64,000 nt of DNA. Origin: Hyposmocoma kahamanoa (Eukaryota > Arthropoda > Insecta > Lepidoptera > Cosmopterigidae). The first letter of the stretch is position 1; each line of letters begins with the position of its first letter. The translations under genes were made by a program, and so were the position numbers. The notes under the pieces were generated by a model that was not told the DNA's origin, ran no database searches, and worked only from the letters and a program-made list of their open reading frames with translations. Location of the stretch: assembly GCF_003589595.1 (NCBI RefSeq), contig NW_020654810.1:9677240-9741239 (forward strand), in the 5' to 3' direction. Below are positions 1 through 9,328 of the stretch, in pieces.

Positions 1-1109
1 GCTATTTAGATCCGAAGAATAGTTTCATAACTTTGAAGATTTCAAGATTTAAAGATCGTGTCGTTATAACTCCTCAGAAGTGTCGGTAACTTTAGAACAC
101 GTTGTAGCTAAATATTATGTTTAATATTTGATTATAACTACTCTCTATTGGGGACGACAAAGTTTGGAAACAAAAGAATCGTAATACGTTTGTGACTAAT
201 TTATTCATTTACTGCATCCGGTTAGTCATACCGACTTCAAAATTTGATGCATACGGCTTCATAACTTAAGGCGGCTAATTCGAAGTTTCGATGAGGGGTT
301 GTCACTGGCTGTAAGTTCAAAATACAAGGTAAAAAAGTTTATTATAAATACTTTAAAAGTTGTAAAAATAGAGTTTGAAGATGTTTAGTGTATAGTTTTC
401 CACGGAAAAGGATTATGTTTATATTGTTGTTAATGGTCATTAATTAGTGAAACTTCTTGGGTTTAAAATTACATTTTGCTTCAATTATCTACATCTGCTA
501 ATTTGGTAGCAATATTTTGTTTGCTGTGATGTGAGAGCCATTTCGTTTTTGTTAGTAAGAATACTGCTGGTACTTGCCTGTTGGATAAGAACGCCTACGA
601 TTCTGTCATATTATAAAAAGAGAAATATAATGTAAACTTAATACTGGAAACTGGAAAGGATAAAAGAAATCGTATTTGAAAAAACAAAAAGAAATCGTAC
701 TTTGAAAAAACAAAAAACGAATGATGGCAACAGTATGTAAGAAAATAGATTATGGGCTTTGGAAAATAGTAGATTGTACGTACAACAAGTGCATAAAACG
801 CGTCATTTTACATGAGAAGGCTATATTCACCTGAGCCGCAGGCGAAGGTGAATACTTAAGTCGAGGGTAAAATGGGTTTTATGAACGAGTTATACACTCT
901 GCTTTTCACTTAGATTGCGAGGAAAATAAACAGCAATATTACAAATAAACGATTATTTAATTAAAATTGAATGTAAAATTACAACAATTAGAGATATTTA
1001 ATGTGATGTTTTTTTATTTTATGCACTAGAGCATGAAATCCTATTTTATGCAGCTACACTCGGCATAAATTCGAACTTTAAGAGCATGAGAAGTGAAAAC
1101 TATACGAAT
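1..1109. other. Non-coding stretch, one weak inverted repeat
   Basis: AT-rich sequence with no credible coding region. The only structure I see is an imperfect inverted repeat at about 790-882, where a GTGCATAAAACGCGTCATTT-like left arm faces a GTAAAATGGGTTTTATGAAC right arm. It may be a decayed MITE; no target duplication was found. Confidence 0.4.
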
Positions 1110-1159
1110 ACGAATTTGATCGAGGTAATGGTGGATTATATGTATATATAATCCACCAT

Positions 1160-1207
<48 letters not shown>

Positions 1208-1234
1208 ATCCACCATTACCTCGATCAAATTCGT
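1110..1234. repeat. Palindromic element with (AT)n core
   Basis: The outer arms, each a little over 30 bp and starting ACGAATTTGATCGAGGTAAT, are reverse complements (left from 1110, right ending 1234). The left half also holds a second palindrome around TAATGGTGGATTATA (about 1126-1161). The centre, about 1164-1198, is an AT dinucleotide tract. This looks like a foldback or MITE-type element whose loop expanded as a microsatellite. Confidence 0.7.
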
Positions 1235-2772
1235 TCAAGTAGGTACTGTCAAGAGCACGTCAAGCTTGACACTTAATATGTAAGGACAACGGCACATGGG
1301 ACTACACATTTTTGTTCGAAAATTGCCTCCAGTGCAACGGAACAAGATACGTCAATGTGTAGCTTGATGCGCTGGCGTGTGTACAAAGTTTGAACCGATT
1401 TTATCATAAACGGCATAGACTTGGATTTAAATCTTAAGTGTCCTTGTACTGTTTGAGTGCGACCATTATCTACGTCATTATTACGTCCTATATACTAAGT
1501 ACTTACCCAATATCTGTAAAATTCAACAATAACAACAATTTGTTCATCATAGTTAAAATTTACTCAAAAATACTAGTAACTTTGAACAGCAATTGCTTCG
1601 GTCGTTTGTGAGATACCTAAAAGAAAAAATTGTCGAAATGTTCGAAGTTTTTTAAGTTTTATTTTTTATTTTATTTTATTATTTGTATTCAGGTTATACG
1701 ATCCATAAATACATATCGTAAAGATTAACATACATAATAATAATAACAGTAGGTAATAATGACTAATTATTATTATTTACACGTTTTGTCTGTGAGGTGT
1801 GCGCACCGTCCGATAGTCGATCTCGGAAACGTTGGTACATGACACCTTTCGACCAAAACTCATCCTACATGGGTCGACATAAATGTTGAGTTGGTACTCT
1901 AACCACAAATTAATTAAAATTCACATTGTTGGGGCCTCCAACTGCTCGACCCTTAGGATAGCATTATACTTACGTAATATTAAATGGTACAAGGTAGCGC
2001 GGTTTCAAGCGTGAAACACATTTTTTATTCCAAATATCCCATTTTTCGTCGACAGGGCAATACTTCCAGTGCGGTGAAAGCAATTTAGGACGATGAGATA
2101 ATTCACCTAAAGAAAAAAAAACAACAACTCTGTAATAGAAAAGTATTCCATTATAATCAATACTTTTATAAATGCTCGTTTTTCCTAATGAGCTTAAGGC
2201 TTTTGAATTAAACTAACTTTTCACGACGTAAATAACATTCCTGCGCTAAAGAGGATCAATTTATCAATTGATGTCCATTGTAAAGTTCTTGATCATTCTT
2301 GAATGTAACGAGGTTACAAAGGGGACCTAGCTGCCTAATAAGTATGTCCTATTTACTGGTACATAACACGCTCATGTTAACGAATGCTCTACATAAGACA
2401 AATGTGAAATGTAGGTACAGAAAACAAGGAGAGATAGCGAATGGGTAGGTTAAGTTCTAAGTCGCTGCAAACAAACGTAGAGGTGTTAGATACTTAAAAG
2501 AATGTTCTAAACATAGCGTATTGTCAGGCAGGTACATTTTGTTATGTTATGTTATTGGTATGTTATTTCCTCATCGTACCTACTAAAGCTACAATTGCAT
2601 ATATTACAGATATAACTTTATTTTCATATCCCAGGTGCATGGTCATTTCTACAATTATTTATAAACATTAATCAAAAAGGGTATCGATTACAGAAACAAT
2701 GTCGTAATTATTGTTTGAGATACTCAGTACTTGGGCATCAAAGTATCGATTCCATGGAAGTGTTGAGTTTCA
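1235..2772. other. Intergenic, nothing recognised
   Basis: AT-rich sequence with stop codons in all frames. No gene, repeat tail or strong inverted repeat was recognised. Confidence 0.4.
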
Positions 2773-2838
2773 GTTAGCGGTGACCATGGGTACGTTTGTT
2801 TACGTACGTACACACACGTACCCATGGACACCGCTAAC
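2773..2838. repeat. 66-bp near-palindrome upstream of the first gene
   Basis: The left arm GTTAGCGGTGACCATGGGTA pairs with its near reverse complement ending at 2838, with a single mismatch (GTGACC versus GTGTCC). The loop contains alternating TACGTACGTAC sequence. It ends about 260 bp before the start codon at 3096, so it lies within or next to the probable promoter. Nature unknown. Confidence 0.6.
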
Positions 2839-3095
2839 CTGGCCTAGGTAGGTCGTTGGTTACACGAGCGACATAACTTTGTAATAACCCTACGTCACAG
2901 CACTACGGTTCAGAGTGGCAAGCTAGCCAGTGGGGTGGGCGTCCAATAATCGACCTCTCAACTACTCGACGTTCCAGAAACATACTGACTCGGACCATTG
3001 CTTCGTGAATACGTGTGTTGGACTTCGTCGCAGTGCAAACCGAAGTAGGTGTGCAGTGTTAATTAATTGAACGAGGGTTTAAAAAAACTGTCAGA

Positions 3096-4571
3096 ATGAA
3101 AATAAAACTGTTACTTGTGTTACTACTTTTTGCAATCATTTGTGTCGAAGGAAAGAAGCTTGGAAAAAGTCGTAGTCGTGGATCAAGCCACAGCAGGAAA
3201 GCGAGCAATCCTCAACCAACGTCATCAATAAGTAATCCTCAGCCTGCCCCGAAACCTTCGTTGTTTGGATGGCAGGAACGACCTGCCCAGCGAACACAAA
3301 CGTCATCAAGGAAATCGAATTCACAAAGCCATTCGTATCCGTCGAGTCAAACTGGGTTATCTGGAAATCAGGCTAAACCGCCTGCGCATTCATATCCTTC
3401 AAGCCAGTCTGGTCTATCTGGTGGCCCAGTACGCAAACAACAAGATAATATACAAAGAAGCAGTGTACCACAGAGCTCATCGGGTCAGCATATTAACAAC
3501 CAGCAAGGCCACTCTTACCCTGCATCTAACGGGTTATCGGGAAGTGGTACCGGTGCAAGTTATCCACATCAACAAGGAAGCTTGTCTGGGGGTGCAGGGG
3601 GGGCAGCTCCACCCCCATACAGCGCTGGAAATTACCATCAACAAGGACCACCGCCGCCTTATTCGCAGTCAGGAGTTGGATATCCGAAACAGGCGCCTCC
3701 GCCCTATAGTGCAGGAAACTATCCAACAAATAATTTTGGAAATAATTACCATCACCCGCAGGGTCCACCGCCATCTTATCATGGCGGATATGGTGGATAT
3801 GGAGGATATAACCCAATGCGAACGCCGCAAATGCCAGGTTATTTTGGAAATTCTGGCGGTTATGGGGGCGTTAGTCGCTCAAGTAATATTTTGAAAGGTG
3901 TAGGTTTAGCAGGCGCTGGCGTAGGCACCATTTTAACTGGGTTGGCTCTATGGAACTTGGCTCGTTCTACTGGTCATCATCATCACACGGTAATTTATGA
4001 CAACAGGGGTCAACCTGTCGCAGTAGCACCTAATAACAGTACAGAGCCTGTTGTAGATCCTATATTGGGTGATTTGGTTAATTGTACTTTGACTATAAGT
4101 ACTGATAATGCAACAGAAGTACTTGCAATACCATGTGCCATTGCTACTTCCTTTACTCCGGAAGCTGACGTAAAAGATGGTAGCCCTGTCGACAATCCGA
4201 ACGATAATACCAAATGTACAGTTACAGTGGTCACAAAAGCTGGTAGAGAATTTATGACTACTATTCCATGCTCGACTCTGCTGAACACTGCTGCGGAAAA
4301 TAATGTTACTGAGCCTCCTATATTGGACAATGCCCCGGAAATGGTAAATGGTATGGTAGCTCCTCCTCCGGACACGTCCAATTTAGGTCAACCCTCTGCA
4401 CTGGGTTACTCCACTGCGCCAGACAGTATTTCCCTGAACTGCACAGCTGAACAGGGTGATGTTCGAGATCCGATTAATCCATGTTTCGCTGTAAATAGTA
4501 ATTTAACTATTATACCATTGCCCGTAACTGTTAACAGCTCTGCATTGTTGACTACTCCAAGCAGTGCATAG
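3096..4571 (+). CDS. Secreted prion-like Gly/Tyr/Pro-rich protein
   Basis: An uninterrupted 491-residue protein; I do not recognise the family. It begins with a clear signal peptide (basic start, leucine-rich core, probable cleavage after CVEG near residue 19). A basic Ser/Arg-rich stretch follows. Residues about 78-165 carry four diverged copies of a HSYPSSQ.GLSG repeat. Residues about 168-250 are proline-rich with several PPPY motifs and a GYGGYGGY run. A hydrophobic Gly/Ala-rich segment (about 265-287, GVGLAGAGVGTILTGLALWN) resembles a transmembrane helix or the hydrophobic core of prion/Shadoo proteins. It is followed by four histidines. The C-terminal 170 residues contain three spaced cysteine pairs (NCT..IPC, KCT..IPC, NCT..PC) and about seven N-glycosylation sequons, which fits an extracellular domain. 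The ATG context and signal peptide decide the start. Being intronless is unusual beside the multi-exon neighbours. Function unknown. Confidence 0.85.
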   Translation: MKIKLLLVLLLFAIICVEGKKLGKSRSRGSSHSRKASNPQPTSSISNPQPAPKPSLFGWQERPAQRTQTSSRKSNSQSHSYPSSQTGLSGNQAKPPAHSYPSSQSGLSGGPVRKQQDNIQRSSVPQSSSGQHINNQQGHSYPASNGLSGSGTGASYPHQQGSLSGGAGGAAPPPYSAGNYHQQGPPPPYSQSGVGYPKQAPPPYSAGNYPTNNFGNNYHHPQGPPPSYHGGYGGYGGYNPMRTPQMPGYFGNSGGYGGVSRSSNILKGVGLAGAGVGTILTGLALWNLARSTGHHHHTVIYDNRGQPVAVAPNNSTEPVVDPILGDLVNCTLTISTDNATEVLAIPCAIATSFTPEADVKDGSPVDNPNDNTKCTVTVVTKAGREFMTTIPCSTLLNTAAENNVTEPPILDNAPEMVNGMVAPPPDTSNLGQPSALGYSTAPDSISLNCTAEQGDVRDPINPCFAVNSNLTIIPLPVTVNSSALLTTPSSA

Positions 4572-4790
4572 CTTTGTTAGCTTTTGTACACAAAATAATG
4601 TTTATAATTTTAATATAATTTTTTCGATTAGCTTCTGTAATACTGTTTTATATTTAATTTTAATATAATTTTCAGTTTAACACCAAGTAAACCACATTTC
4701 ATTTGGTAATTAGTTATTAACTCTGGGTATCGTAAGGTAATCGTCCTTTTAAATTAAATTTTTTTTTTAACATCTGACGATATCTGCAAT

Positions 4791-4796
4791 AATAAA
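4791..4796 (+). terminator. AATAAA polyadenylation signal
   Basis: AATAAA about 220 bp past the stop codon at 4571 and the first canonical hexamer I noticed there. It is the likely 3' end of the secreted-protein transcript. Confidence 0.45.
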
Positions 4797-5169
4797 TCGC
4801 CGAGAATTCACGATTTGAGTTTCATTCCGATGGATGCCATGTAGGACTAGGATTTTTGCAGACCCTAACAAACCTATGAACCTTGAAAACATTAGCTTTA
4901 AATTAGATTGTTCCGTGATGAAATTTTATCAGTGCTGCGTTTTTCAAATAAGTATAAGGTACTACTAATATGAAGTAGCAAAAATTCTTAGCAACTATGC
5001 AGTTCTTTGAACAATATTGAGTAGAGTCATATATACAGTACATTTTTCCTATGGGGTATCTAAAATTCTCGTATAAGTTTGTTTTTCTATACATGGCAGG
5101 AGCAATATAAAATTAATTATTATCTGTAATCTCATTTGTTGATGTTTCTTTTCTAAACGCTATTAAGCT

Positions 5170-5361
5170 AATTGTTTGGACTTATGGTATGGTGTAACGT
5201 GCTAGGTTCAATTCCCGGGCCGCGAGAAATATTTGTGTGGCCGACATTTATTTGTCTCATGAGTTTGGGTGTAATTTGTGGTTGTCCATGGCACCCGCGA
5301 CACAGGGTTTCCCTATTGCAGGGCTATGTTGAGTGTGGGCGTTATTATTATTATTATTTGA
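5170..5361 (+). repeat. tRNA-derived SINE, copy 1 (diverged)
   Basis: Contains a tRNA B-box-like GGTTCAATTCCCGGGCC followed by a conserved body (GGGTGTAATTTGTGGTTGTC, CACAGGGTTTCCCTATTGC) and a 3' TTATTATTATTATT tail. The same arrangement occurs at 55435-55636 with a better B box, which supports a tRNA-derived SINE family. The 5' boundary is approximate. Confidence 0.75.
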
Positions 5362-5670
5362 ATTAAACCAAGTTATTAACTAAGCTGACATCGGGGTAGG
5401 TATTTTTGTAATGCCATTTGTCGTACTCTGGTGCATGACTCTGATGGGAACGGGTCTTGTCTAGGAGATAATAGGACAGTTATAATTATAAAGTCTTTAT
5501 AAAATTAAATAATTATTAAACAAATGAACAAATCAAATAAATATATTCCAATGAAACATGATATTTTTCTATTTATCGCATAATTGATTTGTGAAAGGCG
5601 CGTTCCATTGTTATTATTTCCCATACCGATACCCTACGATACGTGGAACAATAACTAGAATTAACTCTTA
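5362..5670. other. Intergenic, nothing recognised
   Basis: AT-rich spacer between the SINE and the MITE pair. No feature seen apart from the TTA at 5668-5670, which is the left target site of the MITE. Confidence 0.4.
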
Positions 5671-5997
5671 GGCTCAACTCACACTGGCGCATATACGAAG
5701 CGTCGCATCGCGTCCTGTTTTTCAATTGCAACGCTCCGCGATGCGCGTCGATGCGCGACGACACTCGCATTAGTGCGTCCGGATCACAGCGTGGTCGGCG
5801 TCTGACGCCTCACTGCGGTCCAGTGACGCGCGAAGTCGCTCGACTGCATCCAAGCGTCGACCCGCGTCGACGCCCGTTTCCATATTTGCATAACACAAAT
5901 TTGTACTATAATAATGGGAAAATAGAGATGAATATACTATATGCGAAAAACATGACGCGTCGTGACGCTTCGACTCTGCGCCAGTGTGAGTTAAGCC
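5671..5997. mobile_element. PIF/Harbinger-like MITE, 327 bp, CpG-rich
   Basis: Terminal inverted repeats start GGCTCAACTCACACTGGCGC on the left; the right end matches with one mismatch. The flanks are TTA (5668-5670) and ATA (5998-6000), close to the 3-bp TWA duplication of PIF/Harbinger elements. The interior is strikingly rich in CG dinucleotides and has no transposase. A much shorter relative lies at 21051-21127. Confidence 0.7.
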
Positions 5998-6000
5998 ATA

Positions 6001-6164
6001 TGGTCGTATTCCAGAACTCTACTCAATACTCAATTCAGGACTTGAGTATGATTTCAAGCACTGGAAATTCGACCCTAATGGAAAGGACTTGAGTATGATT
6101 TCTAGTGCTTAAAATCATACTTAAATCCTGACTTGAGAATTGAGTAGATTCTGGAATACGACCA
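6001..6164. mobile_element. 164-bp hairpin MITE, copy 1
   Basis: Long inverted repeats: TGGTCGTATTCCAGAA-type left end, matching right end, with internal ACTTGAGTATGATTT blocks on both arms. Flanks are ATA (5998-6000) and TTA (6165-6167). Relatives of 165 bp at 8538-8702 and 60885-61049 have exact TTA or TAA duplications. It abuts the previous MITE with only the 3-bp target site between them. Confidence 0.75.
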
Positions 6165-6167
6165 TTA

Positions 6168-7039
6168 AGCTTAAAGCATACAACGCTGAAGGGGTCACTT
6201 ATGGGCAGTCCTAGTGTTGGCTCATGGGTCATATTTCAATTTTCATTTTGAAAAATTAGTACTTTTCAGAAAAATAAATGTTTTTCCGAATATTTTTGCT
6301 ATCTTTTCCACATTTAGATACTGACACCTGTCAAAATTTTAAGATACTGATCGAAAACGATGGAGCCAATAGAATTTTTTTTATCTATGATTAATTTTTT
6401 CACTGTTGTCCAATCATTTTACGACTCGTTTTACTTTAACTTGCTTTTAGATATAGAGTTTTATTTTATAATACACGTTAAATAAAACTTCAAAAGATAT
6501 ATCTAAACTTGGTATATAGTATGAGCCTTCGAATTATATTATTCAAATTTTTCAGAAATTTTTCCGGAAAAATTTCCACAACTTGAAAGTTTTCGGAAAA
6601 TTACCCAACAGTTGCAGTCCTACTGTTAAAGTACAAGAAAAAAATACTACCGCACAATTAACTATTTTTGAATCGATAATTCACCGCGTTAAGCGCTCCT
6701 CGAAATAAGTCGTCTAGCCGAGGCTACTGAAATTACATTATATTTTTAAATTAATTAAGTAAAATAAACCAACGTTGCGGTTTCTACATCTGAAAGTTTT
6801 CTTTTTTTAAACGCATACCACAATCTAGAGATAAAAATGTAAGATGACGTATACAACCAAGAACACGTCTGACGCGACTGAACTGTTGTCATCGTTCGTA
6901 ACCGCATAAAGTTGAATTAAAATCTTATGTGTTAAAAACTGAAATAAAATATATTTTAGTTCTTATTTAAATGACAATTTATATTTTGTACCCTTTTTTA
7001 AAAAAATCTACGAACTAATGAAACTTATTACTTGGGTGG
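6168..7039. other. Intergenic, nothing recognised
   Basis: AT-rich spacer with no gene and no recognised repeat ends. Confidence 0.4.
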
Positions 7040-7407
7040 GGTGTATTCATACAAATATTTATTACTATTTATTTAACGTACATACAGTAGTATTAATTGA
7101 TAATATAATACTATATGTATGGAGGCTCGTCGCATAACCGTAATCATGCCGAGATATAACAGTTCAAAGCTATGAATTTTTACAAGGCGCGAATGAAAAT
7201 TATAAAATCATTTAGAAGGCATTGACACAAGTAATATAATTACTACGGCAGCTCAGCTCCAAACCGCAATCATTTCAGGATAATAGAATAGCTAAGTTTG
7301 AAATTGCGTTATTTCCTTGTAAAATTCATAACTTTGGTCAAATTATATTTCGCAACAGCTAAGGTTTGGAGACGAGCAGGAATAGTATTACTTTGTATGA
7401 ATACGCC
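7040..7407. mobile_element. 368-bp non-autonomous inverted-repeat element
   Basis: The ends match as inverted repeats (GGTGTATTCATACAAA on the left, GGCGTATTCATACAAA read inward from the right). A second pair of arms lies inside, around GGAGGCTCGTC at 7120 and GGAGACGAGC at about 7369, extending roughly 70 bp with mismatches. No coding region. No target duplication was seen, so the family is unassigned. Confidence 0.55.
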
Positions 7408-7717
7408 ATATACCTACTAATAAGTTATTTTATTTGACACACAAGCCCAAAGCCCTTTTTAGTGAATTTGATATAAGTATTATAAAGATATAGATACATC
7501 ATCATACATTATTCATCTAGCAATATTGTTTAGATGAAGTTTTCACACTCGTTTCGAAATGATACTATACGTAAGTTACTTGTTCAATATTTTAATAATC
7601 ACCGACGCTGAATATCGATAACGTCCCATCTCTGGCAAATCCACTAAAATCGATTCTATCAATCGATGGAACCATGGACGTATTATTTAAACCATCCATG
7701 ATGGAAAGCTCTCGACC

Positions 7718-7932
7718 TTTGGGAGGGAAAAGTGTCGTTTTTATTTTGACTTTCAATTATTTTGTGAAATCTAGTTTAAAGTGGAATAGTATAGTGCTAT
7801 TGTGCCTTAATCGAAGATGAAAACGTGAAATTATACGAATCTCAAACTAGAATACCCGTATCGGCCTGTTTTAAGGAATCCCGAGTCAATCCAAGCACGC
7901 CGCCGCCTCAAATTGCCTATCCTCTTTGCAAT
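7718..7932 (-). repeat. Inverted flanking repeat, distal copy
   Basis: On the minus strand this is the same sequence as the tandem repeats at 15555-16200: blocks GGATAGGCAATTTGAGGCGG, TTGGATTGACTCGGGATTCC, GGCCGATACGGGTATT and CTAGATTTCACAAAATAATT occur in the same order. It is truncated at 7932, just before a perfect palindrome. It carries one extra CGG relative to the other copies. Origin unknown. Confidence 0.8.
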
Positions 7933-7936
7933 ATAA

Positions 7937-7984
7937 TATTCATATCTCATAGTTCCTTAAGCAAGGAACTATGAGATATGAATA
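7937..7984. repeat. Perfect 22-bp-arm hairpin
   Basis: Two 22-bp arms (TATTCATATCTCATAGTTCC... and its exact reverse complement) separated by four bases. It sits directly at the truncated end of the inverted flanking repeat. Confidence 0.85.
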
Positions 7985-8168
7985 AACAAATTAGTCTATT
8001 TAAAGGAAAAATATTATAATATACTATTATTACAACAGCTAAACTTTTGTATTATTCTAGAAAATATTATTGTGCATAATTTTCTTTACTTTTTTTGCAT
8101 TGGCAACGTGGAATACATCTAATTTTGTCTCGATCACGTCCCGATTAAAGGGGGTATTCATTATTCTG

Positions 8169-8288
8169 AGGCTTAGCATAAGCCCGAAGACAAATATCTA
8201 ATCTTCGAACTGTCAATTTTCTCTCTAAAATCTCGAGATTTTGACAGTGCGAAGAGATAACTTTTGTCTTCGGGCTCATGCTAAGCCT
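8169..8288. repeat. Inverted repeat, probable MITE
   Basis: Arms AGGCTTAGCATAAGCCCGAA and its near reverse complement (TTCGGGCTCATGCTAAGCCT) enclose about 80 bp that itself pairs partly (TCTTCGAACTGTCAA versus TTGACAGTGCGAAGA). No target duplication identified. The following 8289-8537 holds no recognisable gene. Confidence 0.6.
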
Positions 8289-8537
8289 GCTGCATTGCAG
8301 TCCCCCTTGCCGTCCGCCGAGTTCTGCAGGATTATGAATGTACTCACAGCGTGTAAGCCATCCTGCAATACTGCAATGCGTTCTGCGAGACTCTGTACGT
8401 GGACCACACGCAGGATAGTATGTGAGCAGTTTGTGAGTGAATAGCCCGTTTTAGAAGCACAGACCATTTTGTATACAGAGACAACATTTTCTAAACAACT
8501 CTAAAAAAATGGTGGGCTTTTGAAGTTATAAATCTTA

Positions 8538-8702
8538 GGGTCGTATTCCAGAACCCTACTCAATGCTCAAGTCAGGACTTGAGTATGATTTCAAGTCCTA
8601 GAAATCATACTCAAGTCCTTGCCATTAGGGTCGTATTTCCAATGATTGAAATCATACTTAAGTCCTGACTTGAGCATTGAGTAGAGTTCTGGAATACGAC
8701 TC
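8538..8702. mobile_element. 165-bp hairpin MITE, copy 2
   Basis: Same family as 6001-6164. Ends are GGGTCGTATTCCAGAA and the matching right end. A TTA duplication flanks it exactly (8535-8537 and 8703-8705), as in PIF/Harbinger-type transposition. Confidence 0.8.
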
Positions 8703-8705
8703 TTA

Positions 8706-9328
8706 AAGGATGGAGATAGCCTAAGTTAGAAGAATTTACGAAGATTATTTTTATTTTAAGTATATTATGAAGAAAAAACGAAGAAAGAAGCAGTGATGAA
8801 GAAAGTAAGAACTATATTCCTTATATGTACACCAATTTACAAAAGACTTTATCCAAAAAATTCCAATAATTACAAATTCTACAAGTTTTTGTTCAAAGTG
8901 ATAGAAAATAATGTGATTTAAGTTAAAGTGAAAACATAAATATTGACTCACGCCGTTTAAGACAATTCATAAAACCCAAATAAGTGAACTAAGTATTTAA
9001 AAGAAAGTGAAAACATAATGTATTAGAACCGCAATGAAAAATATTATTGATGATCCCGATATTTAAACGAAGACGTGGCGCAAAAGACTTATATCCAAGC
9101 CAAAACTCTTAATAAAAAAATCTAAAGTACTGTCAAAATCGTTGTAAAAAAAAAACAACTTTATTTCATTCCTGTTAGTGTTTATAGTAATTTAACGAGA
9201 CATGACAATTTGTTTATGTATCGTGCGTTACTTGATATTTCCGTCAAGCGGACAGGTTTAAGTTTCACTCCCAGAATATTACATAGAATTGTGTTTTATC
9301 TGAAAAAGCTGCTACCAAATTCTTAAAA
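8706..9328. other. Upstream region of GPR143
   Basis: AT-rich sequence before the receptor start codon, with no separate gene. The promoter must lie here, but I could not identify a convincing initiator or TATA box. Confidence 0.35.

Noticed and set aside
3265..3894. 209-codon plus-strand frame overlapping the secreted protein
   Set aside because: Shadow of the repeat-rich real gene in another frame; no recognisable motif and no signal peptide.
4010..4381. 123-codon minus-strand frame
   Set aside because: Antisense shadow of the secreted protein's C-terminal domain.
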